A stretch of DNA of 64,000 bases from Candidatus Obscuribacterales bacterium. GTDB lineage: Bacteria > Cyanobacteriota > Vampirovibrionia > Obscuribacterales > Obscuribacteraceae. This document shows positions 1 to 10,196 of this stretch, piece after piece (positions within the stretch are counted from its first letter, which is position 1; each line of letters starts with the position of its first letter). The notes below the pieces were generated by a model, which saw only the letters and a program-made list of their open reading frames with translations, was not told the origin of the DNA and ran no database searches. Location of the stretch: positions 1-64,000 of the forward strand of contig JAKFVU010000083.1 in the NCBI GenBank assembly GCA_021732025.1. Direction: 5' to 3'. A program made the translations under genes and the position numbers.

Positions 1-171
1 GTTAGTGAGCTATAGTATCTCAAAATCCTTGGTGTCCCTGGTTCAGAACATTTGTTTGATGTTTAGTCAGTTGATTAGGGACAAGGATAACCTTTTGAAA
101 ACATAAGTCTTATTGAAATAGTTTATTAATGCGCGCAATCCATGGCATTTTAGCCAAGGTTTGACGCTTAT

Positions 172-1584
172 TTGAGGTGCGTTGGTTTGCGGAAAACAGC
201 CTTATATTTCTTGTCGAAATGGAATCTACCAATCTTGAAGTTGCCTCAGCGAGTGTGCCTGTTCATGGTGCCTGCTAGCCTAGTGGCTCTCTCATACATA
301 GCCGCCCCTGCGTTCGCAACCACTCCGCCTACCATTACTCCGGGCACGGGCGTGTACTCGACGGTACAGCCGACAGTGACCATCACCGCAGAGCCAGGCG
401 CAACAATCTTCTACACCACCACTGGTGCCCCGGCTACTCCTGCCAGTCCGGTCTACAGTTCAGCATTTAGTATCGGAGATAAAGCTACAATTCGTTCAAT
501 TGCTCAGCTTAGCGGTGTCAACAGTACTGAGACTATCGCTAACATTCAATCGGATGAAAACACTTTAGGTGTTCCGAGAACTGGCCTTAAGCTCTGGGTA
601 AGAGGTGACTTCAGCCCCATTCTCAGCGGTTCGAATATAACCCAACTCAATGACCTGTCTGGCAGTGTGCCGCCTAACAACGGCACCCAGGCCACCGGTG
701 CCAACCAAGCAACTCTAGTCTCGCCAGCTATCAACGGCTATCCTTCTGCCTCTTTCAATGGCACATCCAGAAATTACTCACTTGCGAATCAGCTTACTGA
801 TCTAACAACGGGTTTCTCGATCTTCGCGGTTATAAAACCCGTGGGAACTGCTACAAAGACCTTATTTGCCGCCTCAAATGCGGGACCTTCAAATCTGGTA
901 AGCCTAGAGACTGTCAACACACAAGTCAGGCTTAATGCCTATAACGCAACAACTGCAAGCAATGTGATAACACCAACGAGTAGTGTCGCGGTGGGCAAAT
1001 TTCACTTGGTCGATGCTGTTCACAACGGGGCCGCAAGTGCCTCCATTTCGGTGAATGGAGAGAGCAAAATATCAGGCACCGTGCAGAACTTAGTTAACGT
1101 GGCCAGAACTCAAAACATTCTTGGCGCTAATAACACAGTTGCAACTTTCTGGAATGGCGAACTAGCCGAGATTCTTGTCTATGGCCGCGCCGTAACTGAA
1201 ACAGAGAGAAAAAGTGTTCAAGCTTACCTCTTCAATCGCTATCAGTTAACAACGGCAACTGCAACAGCAGCCCCAGTATTTAGCGTAGGCACAAGCACCT
1301 TAGCTGAGCCTACTGAAGTAGCTATAGCAGTGCCTTATAACGGAACAGCGTATCTAACCTTAGACGGAACTACACCCACAACTGGCTCCCAGACCTACGT
1401 TCGACCGATCAGGATAAATTACACACAAACTCTAAAGTGCTTAATTGTGGCAAATGGAGTCTCTAGCAGTGTGACTACAGCTACTTACACTCTAAATTCA
1501 ACCAAGTGGCCCGCACCAGATCCAGCCGACACTAGAGCACTTCAAATTAATCTGCAACTGCCTACAACAGCTATTCCACAGTAA
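172..1584 (+). CDS. Secreted LamG-like protein flanked by two chitobiase-C-type beta-sandwich domains
   Basis: Predicted exported protein of up to 470 residues. A signal peptide with hydrophobic core at residues ~30-48 ends in PAFA. It is followed by an Fn3/CHB_HEX_C-like domain (~51-113, with a TIFYTTTG strand), a LamG/concanavalin-like domain (~137-345, containing FSIFAVIKP and GELAEILVYGRA), and a second CHB_HEX_C-like domain (~357-440, TAYLTLDGTTP). LamG-type folds usually bind glycans or proteins; I see no catalytic motif, so an adhesive or carbohydrate-binding role is inferred. The start is uncertain: TTG at 172 gives the longest frame, while TTG 211 and ATG 265 are in frame and ATG 265 still leaves a short hydrophobic leader. 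It lies 47 nt upstream of the RHS gene on the same strand and may be co-transcribed with it. Confidence 0.75.
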   Translation: MRCVGLRKTALYFLSKWNLPILKLPQRVCLFMVPASLVALSYIAAPAFATTPPTITPGTGVYSTVQPTVTITAEPGATIFYTTTGAPATPASPVYSSAFSIGDKATIRSIAQLSGVNSTETIANIQSDENTLGVPRTGLKLWVRGDFSPILSGSNITQLNDLSGSVPPNNGTQATGANQATLVSPAINGYPSASFNGTSRNYSLANQLTDLTTGFSIFAVIKPVGTATKTLFAASNAGPSNLVSLETVNTQVRLNAYNATTASNVITPTSSVAVGKFHLVDAVHNGAASASISVNGESKISGTVQNLVNVARTQNILGANNTVATFWNGELAEILVYGRAVTETERKSVQAYLFNRYQLTTATATAAPVFSVGTSTLAEPTEVAIAVPYNGTAYLTLDGTTPTTGSQTYVRPIRINYTQTLKCLIVANGVSSSVTTATYTLNSTKWPAPDPADTRALQINLQLPTTAIPQ

Positions 1585-1631
1585 CTATCCTCAGTAACTA
1601 TCGTCGTTGACGTTAACAGAGAATCAATAGA

Positions 1632-4600
1632 ATGAATCACAGACCTACTTCTCGGCAATCGAAAATCATCAATCGCCTTTTCGCGGTTGGAATGACGCTG
1701 CTACTGATTTCAACGACAACGCCTCTAGCTGCTTTGGCAATGCCAGAGATTCCTCATCATCCTGATACACCAGCACCACCTCCTGCAAATGTGCAGGTTA
1801 AGACTGGCCCACGCGCAGTAAAGATAGTTAAGCCAGTTCTTAAACTGTCTGCCGATCCAACAGATCTGGAACTCACCACAGCCCGTGTATTTCAAGAGCC
1901 ACTGGTCCCGATGTCTGGCAACCCGCTTTCTGGTGAGAATGTCGCACTAGCTTCCGCCATCAAAGCATTTAAGACTGCACCCGCATCGGCTGCTGGTAAG
2001 GATAAACAGGATCTAGCACCATTCGAGAAATTCCTGGCCGATTATCCAAAATCGCGTTGGGTTCCTTCAATACAAGTCAATCTTGCCCAAATCAAATTCA
2101 AATCTGGCTATCTTTCAGAGGCCCTATCTCTCTTCCTGTCAGCATGGGAAGGCTCGAAGAATGAGACTGATAGAGATAAAGCGGCTGTTGCAAACCAAGC
2201 TATCTCCAATCTTCTAATAGTTGATGCCAGAGTTGGCAGAAAAGACGAGCTGAAAAAGTATCTTGCTGAGATAAAAGGCCGTGCTTTCTTTGGCTCAGAC
2301 GAGCAAAGAGTTAGAGGTGCCAAAGAAGGCCTCTGGAGCATGGAGAATACACCTGGGCGAGCATTTAAATGTGGCCCGTTGGCGCTTAATAGTATCTTGA
2401 ATATGTCCAAGCCTAGTCCTGAAATGAACCCAATTCTAGACAAGGCACAGTCTACAGTTCAAGGTACCAATCTGGCTCAAGTAAAAGAATGGTCTGACCA
2501 GGTCGGATTGAAATACCAAGCAGTCAAACGCAGTAAAGGAGCTGAATTCATAGTCCCGTGTGTTATGCACTGGAGTGTCGATCACTTTGCGTCAATTGTA
2601 GGCAAAGACAATGGTTTCTATCATCTCAAAGACCCAACATTTGATAATGACGGACAACTGTGGATAACGGCACAAGCACTTGAACAAGAGACTGATGGTT
2701 ACTTCCTTGTGCCACCGAACAAACCCTTGCCCGCCGGTTGGAGCCAAATATCAGACGAAGAAGCTAAGACCGTATTCGGCAAAGGTAATGCCCTTGGGAG
2801 AAGTGGAAACGATACTTCTGATGATGCTCCATCTTCTTGCCCAGCTGGTGGAGGAGATGGCGGCCCGGGTATGGCAACTGCTAATGCTTATAGCATGCTT
2901 GCTTCACTTCATATACGGGACGTCCCAATGGAGTACTCCCCACCTGTCGGCCCAGATATTGAGTATCGTTTTGACTATAATCACCTTCAAACAAATCAAC
3001 CATCAATTTTTACATTTACAAATTTAGGTCAAAACTGGAACTTCAACTGGCTCTCATACTTGACTGTGGATCCAAGCACGAGCGTGGCTTCGGTTAGAAT
3101 CAGGAGTGGTGGTACTGAAGTCTACGCTCCAAGTGGTGGAGTTTACTCGCCAAGCTTCTTATCCCAAGCTTTGCTAGTCAATATGGGCAGCGGCGTTTAC
3201 GAACGACGAATGAAAGATGGCAGCATTGAAGTGTACAATCAACCGGACTCAAGTTCTCCTGCCAGAATATTCCTTACTCAGGTGAAAGATCCACAAGGGC
3301 AGACCGTCTTCATTCAGTACGATGCTAATTTTCGCATCACCACAATCACCGATGCTATTGGCCAAGTTAGCACCATAACCTATCTTTCAAATACAGTTGG
3401 CAATGTCGGCTTCTATAAAATATCGGGAATTACCGATCCATTTGCCCGCAGCTGCTCATTTGCATATGACTCGACCACCACAAATTTGCTCTCGATCACC
3501 GATGTGGTGTCTCTAAAATCGTCATTCCAATATGACACCACATCAAGTTTTATTAGCCAAATGACCAGTCCCTACGGTACGACTGGCTTTTACAACTATG
3601 TCCCCGGTATTGACGTCTATCCCGCTGTAGGTCTGAGGTTCACATATCCTGATGGTACGTCTTCAGTAATTGAAAACTGGATTGATGAAAGAAAGTCCAC
3701 TTATTATTGGGATCGGCACGCCCTAGCGATGTATCCAAATGACCCAGTAAACCACATCTACACTCACTGCGAGTTGATGAAATTTACCTTTGATGCAAAC
3801 ACTTACCTAGAAGCGTCAAGTATGCAATGGGTGACTCATCCACTTGAATCGACAAGTCCAATCTACATGACTTACACAAATCCATATGGGCCAAATATTG
3901 CCGGCTTGAACAACTTGCCAATTACTGTTGCACGCAATCTAGGAAACTTCACAGTCAATTTGACTATTGGTGGAACAGCCACGCCGGGTGACATAGTTGG
4001 TGTCACAAATGATTATAACCCTGTCGCTTATACAGTTCAGTCTGGAGACACTTTAGAAAAAGTGGCTGCGGGCTTACAAAACGCCATAAATTCAAGCAGC
4101 ATTTATCAAACGAATGGGGTGAAAGCTGGCCTGATAGGCACAACTATTAGCATGCGTTCTGAGCGAGCGGATAGTAGAATCTACACTGCTTATACCAGCG
4201 GCGGTGCTACTGAGACGGTCAAGCTCTTATCTCAAGTTAGGCAGTCGGCAATTGCGACGATAGCTGGTCCAATAGCTGCTGGCGACCGCTTTGAATTCTA
4301 CGCAGAGTACCCCTACGGGGCTAGTGTTGTCTACTACGCTGTGGCGGGTGACACTCCTACTTCGGTCTGCGCGGCCCTAGCGACTTTAATGAATGCCAAT
4401 GCAACTTGGCAAAGTTATAACGGAGTAGCAACTCCAAACGGCAACAACATCGACCTTGTTTGTTACAGCCCGCAATTGCAGCTCTACACAACTGCTACCA
4501 CTGGTTATGCAAGCTTTTACTCACGCTCATATCGCAGCGGCACAGCTCAGTTGACAGAGAATGAATATAACTCTACAGGGAACCTCACCAAGACGATTGA

Positions 4601-7600
4601 CCCAATGCGCCGCACGTTCTCGTATACCTATGCTGCAAATGGAATTGATTTGCTGGAGAAAAGAGAAACCCAAGGCACCGATAACTATCTCATGGGCCAC
4701 TGGGAGTACAACGCAAATCACCAGCCAATAGTCTATATCGACGGTTCAGCCCAAAGAACAGAAATCACGTATAACAGCTCTGGTCAAGTCTTGACTGTTA
4801 AAGACCCGAACAACAATATCACCACAAATACCTATACAGGCACAAGCAAAGCCACTGTTGGCGGTACCGTGACGGCAGGCAATGTTCTCACGATAACAGT
4901 CTATGATGCTGGTTTGTCGGGTGGTTCAAAGGCCGTCAATTACACAGTGTTGTCTGGAGCAACCCTCACAACTATAGCAACAGGCATTAGAAATGCCATT
5001 AATGCTGACAGCGCTCTGACTGCAATTGGTGTCACTGCCACTTCATCTGCTGCGGTAGTGACCTTACTCTCAACTTCTGTCAATGTTACCTCGTACGCAT
5101 CTAGTGTCAGCGGTGGTGCCACAGAAACTCTAACTCTTGGCGCCAACACATGGGGGTATTTGACTAAAATCGATGGCCCTCTGGCTGGCAATAAAGATGT
5201 AATCACATTCACATACGATTCTTATGGAAGAGTAGCTAGTAAAACTAGCTCCACAGGCTACACTCTAACCTTTACTTATGATGCGATGAATCGCCCTCTT
5301 CGCACAACCTATCCCGACACAACCTACGAGCAAAATATTTATGACAAGCTCGATGTGGTTTTGAGTCGAGATAGAAATGGTCGATGGACCCAAAGAGCTT
5401 ATGATTCGCTCGACCAGCTCAGCTATGAAGTAGACCCGCTCGGCCGCAAGACTCAATACACCTGGTGCTCATGCGGTTCTATTGCCGTTCTGACAGACCC
5501 TCTCGGAAGACAGACTTCTTGGGGCCATGATATTCAAGGCCGCCTAACCACTAAAACCTATCCTGATAGCTCAACTTACAATTATGTCTATGAAGAGCGA
5601 ACTACCAACGTCAAGCAGAGAACAGATGCGCTAGGTCAGAAAACAAACTACCTCTACAACCCTGATGGCAGTCAGTTTTTGACTATGTATTTTAACGCTG
5701 TAAATGCGACAGCGAATTCTGCTAAGTATTGGGACTACAATTTCAACCGTCAAACAAAGGCAACTAAGAACGACTGGGGAAGCATTGACTACAGTTACAA
5801 CAATTACGTCACCAGCTCAGGGGCGACTCCAATTACCGGTGGGGGCAGGCTTCAGCTGGTGCACAACGACAGAATGGCTAATTCGGACATAACTTTCGTT
5901 TATGACAGCTTAGGCAGAACCACAAATAGGTCAGTTAATGGAGCTGCAAATTCTGACACCCTAACTTTTGATGCCATCGATAGAGTGACTGCTGAAACTA
6001 ATGCTCTAGGTAATTTCACTTATGCCTATGTTGACGATACCGCTGGCTCATCAAAAGGCAGCACGCGCTTAGCCTCAGTCACCTATCCAAACAGCCAAGT
6101 AACAAAATATAGCTGGTATCCAAATACTGGTGACGAGCGCCTCCAGCAAATCTCAAACTTGAAGACAAGCAGTGGTCCAACAATCTCTCAGTTTAGCTAT
6201 CGATACGATCCCGCTGGTCAAATTACCCAGTGGCAGCAGCTTCAAGGTAACAGCAGTGTCAATCTGAACCTCGGCTATGACCAGGCAAGCCAGCTCACAA
6301 GTTCGCAGACAGGCTCTGGCGGGCCATCAAATGCCTACCTCAATCAAAACTACTTCGATTACGATGCTGCTTCCAACCGCACAGGTGTTCAGCAAAACAG
6401 TGTCAACCGAGTAAAGCTGGGCGGCACCGTCACCACAGGAAACGTGTTGACCATCACCGTCAAAGACTCAAGCCTTGCTGGAGGACAAGAAGCAGTCAAT
6501 TACACCGTTGTTGGCGGAGACACGCTCTCAACAATCGCCACTAAGTTTGCTGCGGCCATAACGGCAAATGCAAATCTATTAGCCCTTGGTGTAAACGCGT
6601 CTGCGAACGGCTCAGAAATGAGAATCAAGTCTGCTTCGCCGAACATCACCACCTATGCTCAATCAACAAGCGGAGGGGCAACAACAACCATTAGCCTCGG
6701 AGTTACAAACAACTTCGCTGAAAATGCCGTAATTGGAGGAACCAAAACAACTGGAAACACTATCACGATAACTTTCAGCGATGCTGCTCTAGGTGGTGGA
6801 TCGACAGCGATTACATACACAGTTCTTGCTGGCGATACTCTGACCACAATGACTACAGGCCTCAAGAATGCTATTAACGCCAATGCTGGTCTAACCGCAG
6901 CCGGAATTACAGCGACATCTATTGGTACAACAATCACGATCAAGTCAACTTCTTCCAATGCCACTACCTATTCTCAGTCAACAAGTGCTGGTGCGACTGC
7001 AACGATTTCGCTCTCGATTAATCAAAATGGACCGCAAACAATTGCAATTGGAGGAAGCAAAACAACTGGAGACACAATCACCATAACTGTCTACGACGCT
7101 GGATTGGCCGGTGGTCTAAAGGCTGTCACCTATACCGTGCTTGCTGGAGACACCCTGACTTCAATTGCGACAGGCTTGGCCGCAGCTCTTACCGCTGACA
7201 CCAGCCTGCAAGGAGTAGGCATCAGTGCTAGCTCCGCAGGCCAAGTCGTGACCCTGCAATTGAACTCAATCAACGCAACCACTCTTCGAGAAACAACAAG
7301 CGCAGGAGCTACAGAACTGGTAGCTCTGAATGTTCCGGCCAATGGAGTTCAAACGGCAGTGATTGGTGGTACCAAAACGACTGGAAACATACTCACGATA
7401 ACAACCTATGATGCCGGTCTCCCCGGAGGCTCTCAAGCAATCGCGTATACCGTTCTTGCAGGTGATACTCTCACTACAATGACCGCAGGATTAGCGACAG
7501 CAATAAATGCTAACGCTAATCTAACTTCCGCCGGAGTGACTGCCACTTCGTCTTCTACCGTTCTAAACCTCAAATCAACATCAATCAACAACACCACCTA

Positions 7601-8900
7601 CACAAAATCTCTCAGCGGTGGAGCAACAGCAACAATCTCACTGGCTCCTGCTTCCGGCGTGTCTCTATATTCATACAACAATCTCAATGAACTCACTGCG
7701 ATAGCCGCTGGGGGAGCGACTAAGTTTGAAGCAACAACAAACAAGGCACTTAAATCGGCAACTATTAATAGCAACCCAGCAACTCTAAATTGGACAAAGA
7801 ATTTTGCTGGAAATGCTACTCTAGCAAGTGGAGCAAATACAGTGCCTGTAGGAGCCACTGACGGTGCTAACACCACAGTAACTAACAGCTATCAAGTAGG
7901 TGTGTCTGGACCGAGTAGCTCTTCTCTTACCTTCGATGCTAACGGCAACATGATCAGCGATGGCACTAACTCTTATGCTTGGGATGCAGAGAATAGGCTA
8001 ATCAAAATTACCTATCCTGGCAGTGGAAACTACAGTCAGATTCTTTATGAAGCACAAGGAATTAAAGGTCAAATTACCGAGACCGTCGCCAGCACTTTAA
8101 CTAGTACCATGCAGTTTGTTAACTCAGGCACTCGCATCTGTGAAGAGCGTAATGCAAGCAGTGCTGTAACGAAGAAGTTCTTTGGTCGCGGACAGACGAT
8201 TAGCGGCTCCAATTATTTCTACGACTTTGACCACCTCGGCTCAATTCGCAATATGACTGACTCATCTGGTAGCGTTCAAGCTCGCTACGAATACGACCTC
8301 TACGGACAGAGAACAAAGACATATGGCGCACTAGATTCTGATTTCCAGTATGCTAGTTATTATATGCATGCGCCTAGCGGGTTAAATCTGAATCTTTACA
8401 GAACCTATAGTCCGCAGCATAGCCAGTGGATCAATCGCGACCCAATTGAAGAGAACGATAATGTCAATTTGTACTGTTATGTCTCTAACAATCCAATCAG
8501 TTATATTGATCCTTGGGGATTGCAAGGTTGGTTGACCCTCAAAAGTGATGATTATCACACATGGACAGATTTTACCTCGGACAAGACTCATAAAAAGGAG
8601 ATCCATGAAACTTGGAGAGGGGATGTTGGAGCAGGCGAACATACTGAACCCAATAGGAAAATACCTCGTCTTCCTAAGGAGCAAATTCCGGTGCACATAG
8701 ATGCAGACGGTGAGGCCAAGTATCGAGAGGTCATCAAAGAATACAATGACAAGAAAGAGAAAGCATGGAAGAAAACTGATCCATGCACTGGGTTTGCATG
8801 CAAGGCCTATAACAAAGCAGTACCTGAAAAAAAGAAAGTAAAACCGGCGTTCTTCCCATTTAATGTTTGCAAGAATATAAGAAAGGCCAATAGTCGATAG
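1632..8900 (+). CDS. Giant RHS/YD-repeat protein with C39-peptidase-like N-terminal module and variable C-terminal tip
   Basis: A 2422-residue exported protein with an N-terminal hydrophobic segment at ~16-37. Residues ~235-345 form a C39-like papain-fold module: CGPLALNSIL (C247), VDHFASIVG (H318) and LKDP (D334) fit a Cys-His-Asp triad. YD/RHS repeats follow from ~430. Seven copies of a ~95-residue domain (hallmarks GGTxTxGNxLTIT, YTVLAGDTLTTxATGL, TSGGATxTxxL) are inserted at ~775-870, 873-966, 1074-1172, 1593-1693, 1697-1796, 1800-1905 and 1908-2006. The RHS-associated core (NLYRTYSP, WINRDPIEE, NPISYIDPWGL) ends near residue 2296. A non-repetitive tail of ~125 residues, Lys/Glu-rich with three Cys, occupies the usual position of an RHS toxin tip. 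RHS proteins form hollow shells around C-terminal effectors; the effector activity here is unknown. ATG 1632 has only a weak purine-rich SD (GAGA). Confidence 0.9.
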   Translation: MNHRPTSRQSKIINRLFAVGMTLLLISTTTPLAALAMPEIPHHPDTPAPPPANVQVKTGPRAVKIVKPVLKLSADPTDLELTTARVFQEPLVPMSGNPLSGENVALASAIKAFKTAPASAAGKDKQDLAPFEKFLADYPKSRWVPSIQVNLAQIKFKSGYLSEALSLFLSAWEGSKNETDRDKAAVANQAISNLLIVDARVGRKDELKKYLAEIKGRAFFGSDEQRVRGAKEGLWSMENTPGRAFKCGPLALNSILNMSKPSPEMNPILDKAQSTVQGTNLAQVKEWSDQVGLKYQAVKRSKGAEFIVPCVMHWSVDHFASIVGKDNGFYHLKDPTFDNDGQLWITAQALEQETDGYFLVPPNKPLPAGWSQISDEEAKTVFGKGNALGRSGNDTSDDAPSSCPAGGGDGGPGMATANAYSMLASLHIRDVPMEYSPPVGPDIEYRFDYNHLQTNQPSIFTFTNLGQNWNFNWLSYLTVDPSTSVASVRIRSGGTEVYAPSGGVYSPSFLSQALLVNMGSGVYERRMKDGSIEVYNQPDSSSPARIFLTQVKDPQGQTVFIQYDANFRITTITDAIGQVSTITYLSNTVGNVGFYKISGITDPFARSCSFAYDSTTTNLLSITDVVSLKSSFQYDTTSSFISQMTSPYGTTGFYNYVPGIDVYPAVGLRFTYPDGTSSVIENWIDERKSTYYWDRHALAMYPNDPVNHIYTHCELMKFTFDANTYLEASSMQWVTHPLESTSPIYMTYTNPYGPNIAGLNNLPITVARNLGNFTVNLTIGGTATPGDIVGVTNDYNPVAYTVQSGDTLEKVAAGLQNAINSSSIYQTNGVKAGLIGTTISMRSERADSRIYTAYTSGGATETVKLLSQVRQSAIATIAGPIAAGDRFEFYAEYPYGASVVYYAVAGDTPTSVCAALATLMNANATWQSYNGVATPNGNNIDLVCYSPQLQLYTTATTGYASFYSRSYRSGTAQLTENEYNSTGNLTKTIDPMRRTFSYTYAANGIDLLEKRETQGTDNYLMGHWEYNANHQPIVYIDGSAQRTEITYNSSGQVLTVKDPNNNITTNTYTGTSKATVGGTVTAGNVLTITVYDAGLSGGSKAVNYTVLSGATLTTIATGIRNAINADSALTAIGVTATSSAAVVTLLSTSVNVTSYASSVSGGATETLTLGANTWGYLTKIDGPLAGNKDVITFTYDSYGRVASKTSSTGYTLTFTYDAMNRPLRTTYPDTTYEQNIYDKLDVVLSRDRNGRWTQRAYDSLDQLSYEVDPLGRKTQYTWCSCGSIAVLTDPLGRQTSWGHDIQGRLTTKTYPDSSTYNYVYEERTTNVKQRTDALGQKTNYLYNPDGSQFLTMYFNAVNATANSAKYWDYNFNRQTKATKNDWGSIDYSYNNYVTSSGATPITGGGRLQLVHNDRMANSDITFVYDSLGRTTNRSVNGAANSDTLTFDAIDRVTAETNALGNFTYAYVDDTAGSSKGSTRLASVTYPNSQVTKYSWYPNTGDERLQQISNLKTSSGPTISQFSYRYDPAGQITQWQQLQGNSSVNLNLGYDQASQLTSSQTGSGGPSNAYLNQNYFDYDAASNRTGVQQNSVNRVKLGGTVTTGNVLTITVKDSSLAGGQEAVNYTVVGGDTLSTIATKFAAAITANANLLALGVNASANGSEMRIKSASPNITTYAQSTSGGATTTISLGVTNNFAENAVIGGTKTTGNTITITFSDAALGGGSTAITYTVLAGDTLTTMTTGLKNAINANAGLTAAGITATSIGTTITIKSTSSNATTYSQSTSAGATATISLSINQNGPQTIAIGGSKTTGDTITITVYDAGLAGGLKAVTYTVLAGDTLTSIATGLAAALTADTSLQGVGISASSAGQVVTLQLNSINATTLRETTSAGATELVALNVPANGVQTAVIGGTKTTGNILTITTYDAGLPGGSQAIAYTVLAGDTLTTMTAGLATAINANANLTSAGVTATSSSTVLNLKSTSINNTTYTKSLSGGATATISLAPASGVSLYSYNNLNELTAIAAGGATKFEATTNKALKSATINSNPATLNWTKNFAGNATLASGANTVPVGATDGANTTVTNSYQVGVSGPSSSSLTFDANGNMISDGTNSYAWDAENRLIKITYPGSGNYSQILYEAQGIKGQITETVASTLTSTMQFVNSGTRICEERNASSAVTKKFFGRGQTISGSNYFYDFDHLGSIRNMTDSSGSVQARYEYDLYGQRTKTYGALDSDFQYASYYMHAPSGLNLNLYRTYSPQHSQWINRDPIEENDNVNLYCYVSNNPISYIDPWGLQGWLTLKSDDYHTWTDFTSDKTHKKEIHETWRGDVGAGEHTEPNRKIPRLPKEQIPVHIDADGEAKYREVIKEYNDKKEKAWKKTDPCTGFACKAYNKAVPEKKKVKPAFFPFNVCKNIRKANSR

Positions 8901-9017
8901 GAAGCAAAGTGAGTGATAATTTCGATATGTACTAGCTGAATTGATGCCATAGGGATTGGCGGTAACTTTTCAGAGCTACCTTTTTCGTGCCGGTGATTTC
9001 TATCAATGGAGTTGTTG

Positions 9018-9632
9018 ATGAAAGTGCAACCAATTGGCTACTCTCTAATTCTGGCACTAGTTGGGGTAGTCCTCAGCTGCAATAGCGTATTGGCAAAAGA
9101 ATACCTATCCAGGGACGATGTCATAATTCTCATTAGCGATGATGGAAGTACAAAAGAGTCAACAAAGTTGCGAATTGAGATTTGGGCCAAAGGATGCTTG
9201 CAAGATTTTGGTCAACTGAAGTCAAAGATCCACAATGAAACACTAGAACTTAGAATCCCAGATCATAGGCTTATTAGTACTTTGTTCAAAAAGAAACTTT
9301 GTCAGTTTAAGGAATTGCGCATAGAAGTCCCGACGGGAGTAAAAAGAGTAACTTTAGCGGGAGATAACTCTGAAATCTGGCCACGCGATGCGGGAGAGCG
9401 TGTGTTGCCGCCTGACCAACAAAAGGCATTGGATGTAGCTACAAAACAGTTTTTAAAAGACTTCAATCGCGCCGACATGAACCGTGTATCGACCTCTGTT
9501 TCCGAGCAAGGTGAACGACCGCTGATGGAGTCTTGTTTTGAAGTCACTATTATCCCATTTGACCCAAATATACGAATAATTTATTATTTGAGCAAAAAGG
9601 ACCTTTCGATACTAAAGAGGGTGGACAATTGA
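9018..9632 (+). CDS. Small exported protein downstream of RHS gene, possible partner or immunity protein
   Basis: A 204-residue protein of no family I recognise. ATG 9018 is preferred over in-frame ATG 9006 because GGAG lies 6 nt before it and it gives a clean signal peptide (MKVQPIGYSLILALVGVVLS). Cleavage could be type I after VLA, or lipoprotein-type at the preceding Cys (VLSC); the lipobox is not ideal. The mature part is mixed alpha/beta with Cys residues around 62 and 96. It starts 117 nt after the RHS stop on the same strand. Genes directly after RHS C-terminal tips often encode cognate immunity proteins, so this is a candidate, but position is the only evidence. It could equally be an unrelated envelope protein. 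Confidence 0.6.
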   Translation: MKVQPIGYSLILALVGVVLSCNSVLAKEYLSRDDVIILISDDGSTKESTKLRIEIWAKGCLQDFGQLKSKIHNETLELRIPDHRLISTLFKKKLCQFKELRIEVPTGVKRVTLAGDNSEIWPRDAGERVLPPDQQKALDVATKQFLKDFNRADMNRVSTSVSEQGERPLMESCFEVTIIPFDPNIRIIYYLSKKDLSILKRVDN

Positions 9633-9640
9633 CAAAGTAA

Positions 9641-9870
9641 ATTTCATCAACCAGCTGACCACTCCGTATGGCATCACAAGTTTTTTAGCTATGTACCAGA
9701 CATTGATGCCTATCCGGCAGTAGGCCTTAGGTTCACCTACGCAGATGGCACTTCATCAGTAATCGAAAACTGAATAGACGAAAGAAAAACAACCTGTTTT
9801 CGGGATCGCCATGCCTTTGCGATGTACCCCGATGACCCAGTGAATCACATCTATTCTCGCTCCGACAGAG
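9641..9870 (+). pseudogene. Decayed RHS fragment
   Basis: Nucleotide and translated similarity to 3540-3780 of the intact RHS gene: FINQLTTPYG here against FISQMTSPYG there, then PAVGLRFTYADGTSS against PAVGLRFTYPDGTSS, IDERK, and MYPDDPVNHIY against MYPNDPVNHIY. The reading frame is broken by a one-base loss near 9683 and by a TGA replacing the Trp codon at about 9771. No start or RHS core is present. It looks like the residue of a second RHS gene or of a recombined displaced tip. Confidence 0.85.
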
Positions 9871-9951
9871 ATCACCCAGCTGCTCATCCCGCTAAATGGT
9901 ATTCGCATTGTGTCGCTTAGTCCACTGCAAGGTAACTACGATAACAAAGCA

Positions 9952-9996
9952 GCACCTAATGTGGTGCAACTCTATCAATAGAAAGAAAACAAATGG
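9952..9996 (+). repeat. Direct repeat, left copy (pairs with 13071-13113)
   Basis: Shares 26 of the first 29 bases with 13071-13099, including the run AACTCTATCAATA, and both are followed by a GAAAACAAA tract. Each copy begins with a small dyad (GCACC...GGTG[C/T]) able to form a 5-bp hairpin. The two copies are in direct orientation about 3.1 kb apart and bracket the integrase region. They may mark an old insertion boundary or be copies of a small regulatory element. Confidence 0.6.
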
Positions 9997-10144
9997 CCGC
10001 ATTAACTGCAGGCCTTTCTCCGTTCATTAATTAAACGCTTGATTGCTCTATAGAGCATTACTAACGGTTTCTTATAATGCCAATCTTTTCCGGGGAAAAG
10101 TTGGGATTTTGTTGGGATGAGGTTTTCCAAAGTCCCGAAAGTCT

Positions 10145-10196
10145 TGGGCGATGAGAGACTCGAACTCCCAACCCCCTCGGTGTAAACGAAGTGCTC
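10145..10196 (-). pseudogene. 3' fragment of tRNA-Val(UAC)
   Basis: On the minus strand this reads as the 3' two-thirds of a tRNA: D-stem 3' half GAGC, anticodon stem CTTCG/CGAGG around the loop TTTACAC (anticodon UAC), a T-arm with loop TTCGAGT, acceptor 3' strand ATCGCCC and discriminator A. The 5' acceptor strand GGGCGAT and the D-loop are missing, so no full tRNA can fold. Partial tRNA copies like this are typical att scars left by tRNA-targeting integrases, and a tyrosine integrase gene lies 98 nt away. Confidence 0.75.

Noticed and set aside
6659..7342. Minus-strand frames in the RHS repeat-domain region
   Set aside because: They mirror the Thr/Ala/Gly-rich repeat domains of the plus-strand gene and arise from its biased codons.
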